NCBI GenBank assembly: GCA_013398015.1
Contig: VZRR01011452.1
Location: forward strand, 14,500-78,499
From: Oreocharis arfaki
Taxonomy: Eukaryota > Chordata > Aves > Passeriformes > Paramythiidae
Direction of reading: 5' to 3'
Length of the DNA stretch: 64,000 bases
Every line of letters begins with the position of its first letter. The stretch's first letter is position 1. Below are positions 20,566 to 31,850 of this stretch, one piece after another. The notes beneath the pieces are model-generated. The model saw only the letters and a program-made list of their open reading frames with translations. It made no database searches and had not been told where the DNA came from. Both the position numbers and the translations under genes were made by a program.

Positions 20566-23500
20566 CCTCAAAGAATGGCACTGAATTGTCTCCTTCCCCC
20601 TATGTGAGACTCACATGTGCTGTGGGAAGTCCATCTTAAAGACTCCCTGTAGAGATAAAATTGTTAAGGGACAGTGAAAATCGGTTTACAATCCGCAACG
20701 ACCACTGCTAGCATGGAAAACTGGCTGGCAGCAGCTGCCAACACTTCATTGCCACAACGATCTGACTAATATTTGTCAGCTCTGACAGGATGAGGAATTT
20801 CCTGTTTGCCATGTTCATTAGTGCAAAGCTGATGGTAAAACCTAATTACGATTCGTTAAGTCATGTAGGTGTGTGCCTCAATAAAAGCAAGTTGCAGGAC
20901 TGTCCTCTTGCTTCAGGGGTGGTCCCTGTTGCTTTTTCTCTTCTAGATACCCGTATTTCTTTGGGATCCATGTGTTTAGAAGATCAGAGATTATGGCATT
21001 TGTTGCTGGAGGCCACGCAGAATTTTGCAGTTTTCTGTGTATCTAGGGCTTCAATGTGTACACAAACCTGAAGGTTCTATGTTGTTGTTTCTGCTCTCTG
21101 GTGGATGATAATAATCAGTTAAAAGTGGAACAAAGGCATTAATTCAGTATTCTGTGCCCTGAGTGCAGGTGGGAGCACTGACAGTGATTACAACAAGACT
21201 CACTCGGTGCCTCCAGTCCTTGCTCTGTCCTGGCCTCTGCACATCGAGCTCCAAGTGCAGCCTCGGGCTCCTGCAGGGTGTAAAACCACAGTGGGACCAT
21301 GTTCCCCACAAAAACCAGCATTTTCACCACTTATTTCTTTCTCTGGTTGCAATAAACCACCAATATCTGCCTTGGCCAAGGCACGCCGAGGTGAATTCTT
21401 GTTCTCTGCCCATATTTAACGCCAACCTGTTTGCTGTCACTTTTTAAGCCTCGTGACGTGCCAGTAGGCAGAGCCAAACTTTCATGAGTGCAGTACCTCT
21501 GAGAGAAAACGAGGCTGAAAATAATGAGGGCAAGATCTACTGTATCCTGCTGCTTTGATTAGCATGAGCATGAAACCTGAATTAGGGCTCAGACGGAGAA
21601 ATTCTGAAAATAAGAGAAAAGTGTCATAATTTAAGATAGGAACTGCTATTCCTAAGAGACCAAATCTCTTTCTTCCTACTAGAATGTGGAAGATGTTTGA
21701 GTTACAAGAATTTGTTGTGGTAGTTGAGGGGGTTTTTTTCTGTAGAGCTGAGGGGTTTTCTTAAAAATTTTTTCAAGAAAGACCTCTGATAATCATATGT
21801 TCAAACCACCTGCTCCAAACCAGACCAGCTCCAACACCAGATCAGGTTCCTCAGGGTGATACCCAGCTGAGTTTTTAATAAACTCAGTTGAATTTTGAAT
21901 AGTAACTAATAATTCTTTTTCTAATTTGCTAGAGGGAGTCTGTAAGACTAAAATAAAGAGTTTCCAAGACCTAGTCCTAATCACATTGAAGTCAGTTGGA
22001 TGCTTCCTGATAAACAGAGGTTTGATTTATTCTCACCCAGGTTTCCTGCACAGAGTTTTCCCTGACTTCTATAAGAAGTAAAAGACAATAAAAATAGGGA
22101 TTAGATGAAAGGAAGTCTGCCAACAAATCTTCCAGCATTATTCATATCACATCTTCTATTGGCTCAGGGGCTTACCTGGTTTTTAAGCAGCATCAGAACT
22201 GGGACATGGCACCTATCAATTAAATAATTTCCCGTGCAAATTTAGCTCGTGTGCCTCTCTTATATTTTTGTTTCCAATTTCATCACTGAAGCTGCAACAA
22301 GTACAAAATGAAGGTGGTCTGGTCAGATTTCACAATTCTTTTGTATTGCTTTTTCAGTCTTCTGCAGAGGTTGTTGCTTTGTGCAGAACAATTTCGGAAA
22401 TAGATCACCTGAGGAAAAGAACACCCCAGTTTGAACCTCACTGGGGAAGGATATAGATCTCTGGAGAACAAAAACTACTTCAGGTGACCCTTGTTATTAC
22501 TTTTTCCTGCTGGTTTTGGATGACAAAACACTGCCAGTTCTTGGGAGTGAGAAGGGTTTCCCACGGGGTTGATAGCACCGCTTGGAATGAAATGAAACAT
22601 TTGTCTACATCCATGTGAGACTCACAGAGAAAGAAAAGCGGGTTGGGCTTTGAGTTACCTGCATTTAGTAAAGTTGGGGTTTTTTAAAATTTTGTTATGG
22701 TTTGCCTAAATTTTGAGATCAAAAATATCCACGTTCAGAATTTGGGCAGAAGAGTTTAGTAAAAAATGTAGTTTGTCTGGATTGTTGCACCATTTTTGAT
22801 CACAGTTGATACTAGCTGCCTGTTTTCATTACCTTTTTTTTTAAATAATAATAATAAAAAGGGATTATATCTGTCTTGAAGAACTGTCAGTGCAAACAGC
22901 TGATGGAGTGGAAGGGAGAAATGTGAAATGATCTCATCTTCTTGGAAAATGAAGAAGAAAGGGACCAAAAACTGTTTACAGTGGCAGAGAAAGTTCATGG
23001 TTGTGCTGAGACTTCCTGATCTCAAGACATCTGGGGTGTAAACAAGGAATATAAAACCTGCTGTTAGGAAAAGGCCAGGAGGCTCTGCCGAGGGAAGGCA
23101 TGGCAATATCCTCAGTTGCTGAACCTGTCTTTTAAAGGCTCTTTTATTCTGTGGCCACGCCTTCTGTCAAAGTGTCAGCTGCTCATTCCCGCTGGGGCAG
23201 ATTCCGCCATCCAGCCCTGTCCTGCGCCTCGGTGTGCATCCATCAGCTCTCAGCTGTGCCCTCTGTGCATCCAAGCATCATTCCCACCTGCCTGGCAGCG
23301 GGAAGGGGTGCTGGGAATCTCCAAGCAAGGAAGATAAGGGCACAGAGGGAAAACGGTGCAGGGAAAAGATGCTCAGGCACAAAGCAAGAGGAGAAGTGAG
23401 AGACCAGAAGAAATGGGAGACAGCAGAAAAGCGATGCATCAGAAATATCAGGAGGGAAAAAACCTAATGAAATCATTCCACTGAGCAGAACCTGAGGCTT

Positions 23501-26500
23501 GCCAAAGCAGCATGTGAAGGTTAGCACTGAACTGCTTCTTTTGAGTGTAATAATACAAAAGTTTATTGTATTTGTTGTTGTGATCAACAACGAATACATA
23601 AAAATGACAAACAGAGAAAGATCTGCAACTTGGGAGAACAGGAGTGCTGCTGAATGTGGGGTATCTGTACCTTTGTGTAGAAGCCACCTGAAATGTGAGT
23701 GGTGTTTGGAAGATGAAAAGCAGATTATGGCTTAGAATACAAAGGAAATGTGCACCACTGGAAACATGGTGAGAAACAACAGGAAAAGGAGATTACTGTT
23801 TGCAAGTTTTTGAAGTAAATTGAGTGGTATTGACTGCAAAAGTTCAAGCAAAAAATTCTGAAACCGAATTTTTCAACAGCAGAAGTTGTGAATTCACAGG
23901 CATCACTTTAAATCATTTTCTTATACAACATTTACAGTCCTCACCCTTTGGTTTTGCCTTACAGAGCTTGCAGCAAGTAATGCAAAAATCTGCACAGGCG
24001 GCAAAAACTAGATAAGGTTTCTTTTAAAGCCACTGTTCCGTAGGGTTTTATGCATTTTAAACCTTCTGAAAGATGATTAATGGCATCTCAGTGTTCTCAA
24101 ATAATGTTTTATGGATAACAGAACAATAATATTTTATTCTTTCCTTATCTAACGCTCTATATTTTAAGACATTTTGGTCTTTTTCTTGATTTTTTACCAA
24201 TTTTAAGAATAATTTTTAGTAACATACTGAGTTAAATACAATTGTATTTATAATAATCCTAGAAAATTCCATTACCCAGTGGATGGAAACAAAGTCAGAA
24301 GTGATCTTCAGGTAGAGAAAAGGGATTATTTGTTGTGAATCACCAAATCAAACACAACATTTCCAGTGCCACAAATGGAAGTCTCAGTGTAATTGAAATA
24401 ATTACTGAGATTCATCAAGAAGGTACTCAGCTCTCCTGCCAAATTTTGTTAGAAGGGGAACAGGGAGTGGTGGTAACTCAGAGGGGAGCGAAGGGATGTA
24501 GTTTGGATTTATGGTCATGCAATGGGCAGGAATAATCCATCAGCTTTTTGGGCTTAAGTTTGGGTTCTTTGCACTTCACTTCCGTGGTGGTGCCGTGAAA
24601 ATCTCTCTGTGCAGAGCAATGTGGTGCAGGTGGATGGCAGAACTCTTGTTTTCCTGCCACAATCAAACCCCAGCTCAGCAATCCTTCACTATTGTTATTT
24701 CTTTTTTACACAGAAAGCTGTAAGAACATGTAGTAAGAGAACAAGGATGGTTTCTTTGGGCTTCATCTGACGATCTCTTTCCTTTGAATAAGTTGTTACC
24801 TCTGTGAAGCAAAATTATTCAAATGCTCATAATACACAAAAGTTTTCTGATCGATGTATTTTTTATTAATAACCTACCACAGTCAATGTAAATTGTATTA
24901 ACTCCCTGGAATGATAAGAAATTCTGAACTTCAAAGATATTATTTCTTTTTTCTCCAGCCATTCATTTCCATTTCTTTTGTACTCGGTCTAATATTCTTC
25001 ACGCCAGTGTGACAGTTCCATGTTCAGCAGGAGCAAATTAGACTTTAAGAGTTTGCCCTGTAATATTTTCATTTGAGAGGATCTGTATTGGATCCATTCA
25101 TTGCTGCTGACATTTTTTTATTAAAAACACTTCTGTGGTTGTATAATTACAATGGTGGACAAATGCTTTTCTCCCCCCTTCCCTCTGGCTCTTGCTCTGG
25201 GGAAAGTACTTGGTTAGGCCTCCAAAAAGAGGCAGATTCCAGGTGAACTCGGTGGGGCTGGAAGCATCCAAGGGCAGGTTGGAGATGGATATAGGTATGG
25301 GAATGTAGATACATATTCTCTCTGAAACCAGAAGTTCATAAGACACGGACAAAGACATCAGGAAAAAGACAGTAAACTTGAAGTACATTCCCTGAAGGAA
25401 GACTCTTTGTGAAAATGCAATTTCCTTTATTGTTTTTAAGGTGCTGAAATTTAAGATGTAATAAAACATGAATACCAATTTGGAAGCATTAGTTGCTCCT
25501 GGCAACCTTGAGAATGCATTATGCCTCATTTTTCCTCTCCATCATCTCCGCAGAGGCCGAGCAAGGGAATGAGTAACAGCACGTGCTTGCTGAACCAATA
25601 TACACATCTGACCTCCTTTTCCCCTTCTCAGGAACAATAAATTATCATCAAAATTATGGCCATAGGTCTGATACTCTCAAGCAGTGCATCTCAGCTCAGG
25701 AAGAAATTCACCCTCGTGCCACCGTTTGACATTATAAAGCACTGCATTTCAGCCCCAAGGCAGCCGAGCGGATTTCCCAGAGGAAAGCTCTGTTTGCATT
25801 TTGAAAGGCTGGTGTAAAGATTACCAAATTAATAAAATATTTTTAACATAAATCAGCATCACTTTAAAGAACATCCGGATTCCCTTGTGCGGAAGGGAGT
25901 AGAGCAAACTGCATATGATGCAAAGAGAAGGTGAGGAATTATTACTGAGCTGAGAGGGTGTCAAAATTACTTTTTAAACTATATTTGAAAAGTTTACTTC
26001 ATTTATTTTTTGATACAGCTAATTTTTCCCCTCGTCTTCCTCTAAAACCATTCAGAGCTGTTGCAGCTTAGGAGTCAAGATATGTGGATGCCTGTAAACT
26101 TCAAGAAACACTTGTCAAGCCTCACTGCAACATCCAGTCATCAATTTAATTTACATTGCATTATTCATTGGATATTCAGAGAGAGCAACAGAGTGGAAAG
26201 AACTGGAAATCTGTATTAGATCTAAATATACCTGTCTAAAAATTCACACCCGGGAGGTTTCTCAACTGAGAAAAGAAGAAAAAGAGGGGAGTTGTATTGC
26301 CATAGATTGCTATGGGGCTCCTACATCATCCCAGATATTTAGGGGAGATTTGGGGAAATTTCTCCTCACTCAATGCACCATAACATCTCTCCCACGCTGT
26401 GTTTAGCAAGCTCCTCCTGCTCTGTGAGCTCTGCCCAGGCTGTCACACCTGTGATTACCTGTCCACGTGGGGAGTTCAGGCACTGAGTGTGGCAGGAAGA

Positions 26501-26594
26501 GATTTGGGTTCCAGGGGTATCTCTTTAATGGCTTTGACAGGCGAAAGCAAAAGAGTGGGAGAGCAGAAGATGGAACACAGAGTGGCATAGACCC
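20566..26594. other. Six-kilobase stretch without recognised genes or transposons
   Basis: The longest stretch in the window free of recognisable CR1. Open frames reach 143 codons (25098-25529 minus) but show no family, no splice context and no codon pattern that would support coding. The part 25550-25880 is non-repetitive, with several palindromic AT-rich motifs, and could be a conserved non-coding element. Small A/T runs occur near 22680 and 22835. Confidence 0.4.
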
Positions 26595-26942
26595 TGACAA
26601 GGAGCACTTCAGGGACACTCCTTCCAGTGCCTGAGGGAGCTGACAGGAAACATGGAGAGAGACTTCTTACGAGGGATGGAGTGCCAGGACACAGGGAATG
26701 GCTTCCCACTGCCAGAGGGCCGGGTCAGATGGGCAACTGGGAAGGAATTGGCACCTGTGAGGGTGGGGAGGCCCTGGCACAGGGTGCCCAGAGAAGCTGT
26801 AGCTGCCCCTGGATCCCTGGCAGTGTCCAAGGCCAGGTTGGACAGGGCTTGGAGCAACCTGGGACAGTGGAAGGTGTCTCTGGTGGAACTGGATGATCTT
26901 AAAATCCCTTCCAACCCAAACCATTCTGGGATTCTGTGTGAC
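26595..26942 (+). mobile_element. CR1 LINE 3' end, about 350 bp
   Basis: Sense CR1 starting in the region upstream of the usual 3' block: CCTTCCAGTGCCTGAGGGAG, then AGGGATGGAGTGCCAGGACA, TGGGCAACTGGGAAGGAATT, CTGCCCCTGGATCCCTGGCA, and the end CCAAACCATTCTGGGATTCT. Within the copy the CCCTGCCCATGGCAGGGG block has been lost: GGTGTCTCTGGTGGAACTGG joins directly, a deletion of roughly 15 bp. Confidence 0.95.
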
Positions 26943-27302
26943 AATGAAGACTCAAGACAGGACACTGGCAGATGGGCCAGGGAAGGAGCTGCTCCTGCAG
27001 AATCTTGGAGGCCTTCACTCAGAATTTGCTCCTGGACTAAAAGAAAGGAAACAAGATCATCGTAAGTTCCATAGGAAAAAGAAAACATGAAGGATGTTTC
27101 AAGGGGATCGTGGGAATTGGTAAAACTCCTTGTGGGAAAGGGCCAGATGTGGCAGGAAGGAGTCACTGGGGTGTAAAGAACTTAGAAAAAACGAGAGGAG
27201 GGGTGGTGAAGGTTTGCTCTCACAAACAAACAACTCGTGCATGTAAAAACATCCAAACCTGTGTGAGAAAACACCTGGTTCCTGTTTGGCCACGTTGGGT
27301 CC

Positions 27303-27620
27303 AGGGGTAGGATCCTGCTGGGAACATGGAGCACACATCTGGGGGGGATCACGGGTGCACACCTGAGCCCCGTGGTGTGGGACCTGCTGGGCTGCTTTAG
27401 GCCGGATCAGCTGACCAGTAAGGCCAGGCTCAGGCCGCTGGGACTGCCCACGTCCGGGTGAGTGACACTTCCACACGTGTGGAGCCCGGAAAGCTGCAGC
27501 TCATCCCTGTGCTCACAAACCACGGCTCGTGTCCTTCCCACCAGGAGAGCGATAAACACACACGGTGCTCTCACCAGCAAGCACCGGGGGAAACGAAATA
27601 ACTTTCTAATAATTTATTAA
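27303..27620 (-). mobile_element. Possible ERV LTR with primer-binding-site-like sequence
   Basis: A CpG-denser, GC-rich 300-bp island in AT-rich surroundings. On the minus strand an AATAAA lies near 27612-27617, followed by the GC-rich segment. At the low-coordinate end comes TGGACCCAACGTGGCC (about 27303-27288), which resembles an 18-nt retroviral tRNA primer binding site of the TGGCGCCCAACGTGG kind. A gag-leader-like stretch might follow below 27288, but no retroviral protein domain is visible. The 5' end of the LTR could not be placed. The alternative is a small CpG-rich regulatory region. Confidence 0.35.
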
Positions 27621-30600
27621 ACCTTAAATAACTTCAGTGAGAAACTTTTACACGTATTTGATCGAGACAGATAGAAATAGACACATCAATGCACTACACA
27701 GATTTTCCTCTGCTCACTAGCTGATGAGACAGGGCTGCTTAGCAGGAATCCCAGGGGAGGCACCATCCTTACAACACTTCCAGCTCAATTTCTCAGGGCT
27801 GAAGGGCTTGCAGTCTTAAAACTGTAACTTACGGGTTGCTGTTTCAGAATAATTTCTGAATTTATTAAAGGCTTGTGAAATACCAATCTACATAAAAGTG
27901 AAAAAAAAAAAGGACAGAAAAACACTGCAACAGGCCAAGTGATGGTATTCCTTGTTATTCCTCTCAACTGTGGCACTCGTTTCTCCAACCATCTCTTTTC
28001 GCTGCTGACACTTGGGAAAGAAAAAAACAAACAACCACCACCACCAAAATAAAAAAAAAAGTGTTAAATTTCGTGCTTATTTAGTTTGTAGCAGCTTAAA
28101 CAAAAACTGAGCATTTGGAAGACAGTAGAAAATGATCCTAATATGGTTTTTTTCTGGATTTTATGTCTTTGGGGGTGTTTTTGAGACTCACTGAGCGATT
28201 CCTTGCACCACTGACCAGTGGACCCACATTTTCCTAATCTTCCTTTTGCTGCTCACATCCCTTTTTGTTGCCCTTCACATCCCTTTCCAAACCCAGCTCC
28301 AGGTAGGCTTTAGCTTTTCTAACCCCATCTCTGCATCCTCAAACTGGAGCCCCCATTGGGGTATTAGGAATGTAACTACTAAAATTAATTTCTGAAACCT
28401 GAAAACCTTGGAAGATTTTAGTTTTAGTTCTCTTGCAAAAAAATAAAACAACCTTCTGAAATAAAGGGGATATCTCATATGGCTGGACCTTTCTGTAAGG
28501 GCTCTCCCAATACGTCACTATATTTATAATCCCATCTTTTAATTTCAATTCAAGCCAGTAAAAATAATTTTTAAACAATTACCTGGAAGAACATCAGATT
28601 GTTTTCAGCTTTCTAGGAATCAATTTCTTACCTTTCCTTTCACCAGAATTATCAAAAAAGATGATTTAAGATTCCAGTGATTGATCAAAGCCTGTCCTCG
28701 TTCTTCCACCCAACACACAGTTTTTCCTCTAAATCAATTATTTGCCCAGATCTGCTCACAGTGTAATACTTTTTCTGGTTTTAGCTAATTAGATTTTGCC
28801 AGGTCTTGTGCATTTTCAGTTGTTCAATCTCTATCAATCACTTTAATTGGACTAAAGAAGCAGAGGTTTGCATGATCTTGCTATTCAGTGTAGTCAGCTA
28901 GGCTGTCAAATAAGTTAGATTGTGCTTGTTTTCCATTTTATTTATTTATTTCGAGCAATATTGGTGAAATCACAAGGGCTGATATGATTTAGAGGTACTG
29001 CTTTGATTGAGGAGCTACAGGCAAATTAACGATTATTGCAAGGTGATAGGGAGCACGATTTTGCAAGTGCCAGCTACTTTTTAAATCCCCAGAAATTGGT
29101 TATTTCCCCCTTTATCTCTCCTGCCTGTATCCAAAATAACTGAAATTAGGCATACTCGTTCCTTACATCTGTTCCTACCCCCTTTCATGGAGTTTGACTG
29201 CGATCTGACTCTGCTGAAGTGCAACCCTGTTCTGAAAAGCAATATTCAGTCACCTTGAGCTGCAAAATCCTGTTGCATGGCCCCACAGCACAGATTCTGC
29301 CTCTTTATCAGGGAAAAGAAACTGCCGTGGATTATTGCTGCACCTCTCCATTCCCCAGGTCCTGGGAGTTAAAAGAGAATAATTGCAGCTCTGCAGGTAA
29401 ATTAAAAGCGTTGTGTAAACTCGGTATTGGCACCTTGCAGCTCAGTGATTTGCAGGGGTGGTTGTTTAAGGGGCTGGTTAAACTAATTCTCTACCCATTC
29501 CTCTTCATGGATTTCCCTCTCAGTGGCAAATTCAAACTCATCAAGTGCTTTTCCATTGCCCGTGCCCATCGAAAACGGACAATTGAACAAACCTCGGTTT
29601 GTCGGGGGGTTTATATAGGAAGCAGTCAGAACAACGAGCTCTTTGGCATCATCTGTGAACAGCAGATTCTGATAAAAAAGCCTTCCCAAGGAAGAGATAT
29701 CCCACCACCCTCCTAGGAAGGGCCACGCTGCCGCTTTATTGCACATTCGATGCAAGAACTGCCGAGGGCTCGGGTGATGAAACAACACACAGCTCTTGCT
29801 GGCCAGATCAGCTCTGCATCTAAAGATAAACAAGCTGAAATATGCTAAAGTTTGCTTGACTCCTGGAATACTTGGGGAAATTTAGGAGAAACATATGGCC
29901 AAGCAATCTGGCTGTATTCATTTCAAGGAGAAGTTTTTCTCACAGATTAAATGATGTAATTCCCAAAATATAGTCCCCTTCAAAATTAAAATGTTTGCAT
30001 GAAGTTCAAGCAGTCTTCAAACTTCCAGAGCCAAGTCCTGGGAATTATATGAGTTAGAGTTTCTTTATGTCACTCACTACCTCTGAATTTTACACTAAAA
30101 AAACAACTTTGCTATCAGATCTGTTCTCCAAGATTCAAATTACTCTAGAAATTATTAATCTAAAATTAGCCTGTTTCTGAGCACAGTACCAAGTCCACCT
30201 ACAGGAAAGTGTATTTATGTCTTGCTTCTAAAAGTGAGAATAAAATTGTGTGTGAGATTGATAACTGTTTACTTCTTAATTAATTTGTGGGAACCACGTG
30301 GACAACTGAACATTTTTATCCAAGGTTTGGTGGTGAGGATAAGCTATTTACCAACAAAGTGAGATCTGAAACTGTTTACTATTGTTTATTATTATTGGTT
30401 TTTATTAAAGAATCAACCCAAGTACAGTTATGAAAGTCCACTGGCACAGGCCTAATCAAATTGAGAAGCCAGCCCCAAACATCGAGGATCCCAGAGGACT
30501 CGCTTCCTTCCACCAGCTGGACTTCGGGAGCCAGGCTTGCCATTTTACTGACATCTGTTTCTTTGTTCCTTCCCTTCCACAGTGAGGATCTCTTCAATTT

Positions 30601-30734
30601 TAGGTCATGTTTGGAAGCCTTCCAAACCATGCTCTCATCATCTGTGTGACTGTGTTCGTGTGGTTGTCACATCTCCTCTCACTGGTTCAGCAGCTGTGGA
30701 AAGTTCAGCTGTGGATATCTGCTCTCCCCGAGGA
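27621..30734. other. Unassigned sequence
   Basis: No recognised gene or repeat over about 3.1 kb. A-runs lie at 27901-27911 and 28052-28061. A 165-codon open frame (29219-29716 plus) overlaps a 116-codon frame on the other strand (29483-29833). Neither is recognisable. The part 28740-29060 is AT-rich and non-repetitive, with conserved-element texture. Confidence 0.4.
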
Positions 30735-31022
30735 TGGAGAGGGATTGCACAAGGGCCTGGGGTGCCAGAGCAAGGGGGAATGGCTTTAAGCAGAAGTAGA
30801 ACAGGGTTGGATGGGATATTGGGAAGAAATTGCTCCCTGTGAGGGAGGGGAGGCCCTGGCACAGGGTGCCCAGAGAAGCTGTGGCTGCCCCTGAATCCCT
30901 GGCAGTGTCCAAGGCCAGGTTGGACAGGGCTTGGAGCAACCTGGGCTAGTGGAAGGTGTCCTTGCCCATTGCAGGGGTGGCACTGCATGATCCTAAAGTC
31001 CCTTCCAACTCAGCTTTCTGAG
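30735..31022 (+). mobile_element. CR1 LINE 3' end, about 290 bp
   Basis: Sense CR1: GGGGTGCCAGAGCAAGGGGG, GATGGGATATTGGGAAGAAA, TGCCCAGAGAAGCTGTGGCT, GTGTCCTTGCCCATTGCAGG, then AAAGTCCCTTCCAACTCAGC. The octamer tail is missing, and another CR1 terminus begins about 110 bp downstream. Confidence 0.95.
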
Positions 31023-31129
31023 TAGAGGCCCAGTTTTGTGTTTGTTTTTTTTTTTTTAATTCTAGACCTCCAAATCTCTCTCTGAAGTCCTGAGCTGTGA
31101 CTGTAGCTTTTCATGGAGTCTGGTAACAA

Positions 31130-31217
31130 ACCTCTGCAGAGCCAGGAGTTGAGCTCCATGGTCCTTGTGGGTCCCTTCCAGCTGGGGATATTCTGTGATT
31201 TCATCATTCTATGAAAT
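31130..31217 (+). mobile_element. CR1 LINE 3' terminus, alternative subfamily
   Basis: Sense CR1 terminus: GGTCCTTGTGGGTCCCTTCC, AGCTGGGGATATTCTGTGAT, then TTCATCATTCTATGAAATG, the octamer-type tail. Its subfamily resembles the copy at 17600-17712. Confidence 0.85.
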
Positions 31218-31744
31218 GCATTTCTGGCACTGATTTCTGAATAGTGTTTGTAGACAAATCTGCATTATTTATTTTCAGAGAGGTGGAAAATACATGAAAC
31301 AAACCCAAACTCACTCATTTCTAATAAGTATTGTGCTTGGACAAAAATGAATGCAGGTTACTTTGTGCTAATTGGATTGGTGTCAGGAACTATGAAGAGG
31401 ATTTTGCTCCTGCTCGCTCTCTACAGATAATTCCCAGAATTTGCAATATTCGTACACAATCTGAGCAAATCCTATCAGACTGGAATACAAATATTAATCC
31501 ACAGAAATTATGGTGTGCAACCAATTATATTTCAATCCATTTCAAATCTACCTATGTCCCTGATCAGTGGATAATCTTTTGAGATTATTTCTGTAACCAT
31601 CCAGACAAAACAATCTGATGATACACAGCATTTTCTCGCTGGTCAAGGTCAATGGTACCTTTTCCTAATTGGGAAGTTACGAGGGCTGTTCAATGACTTC
31701 AGCCCAAGTGAATAAACCTGCTAAATGGCAAAGCATCCTTAGAT

Positions 31745-31850
31745 TCATACAGTCAAGGAATCATGGAATCATTAGGGTTAGAAAAGATCAGCAAGCCCAA
31801 CCTTTGCCCAAATTCCCCATTCTCACTGAGCCACACCACATTTGCTGGCT
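31745..31850 (-). mobile_element. CR1 LINE 3' end fragment, alternative subfamily
   Basis: Antisense CR1: CAAGGAATCATGGAATCATT, AGGGTTAGAAAAGATCAGCA, then AGCCCAACCTTTGCCC. The internal part is diverged. Confidence 0.78.

Noticed and set aside
29219..29716. 165-codon plus-strand frame
   Set aside because: No domain, splice signals or family resemblance, and it overlaps an equally open frame on the other strand. Best read as chance.
29600..29745. TATATAAA box and AATAAAG on the minus strand, suggesting an LTR
   Set aside because: They occur in the wrong order for an LTR (AATAAA upstream of TATA), and no other LTR blocks are present.
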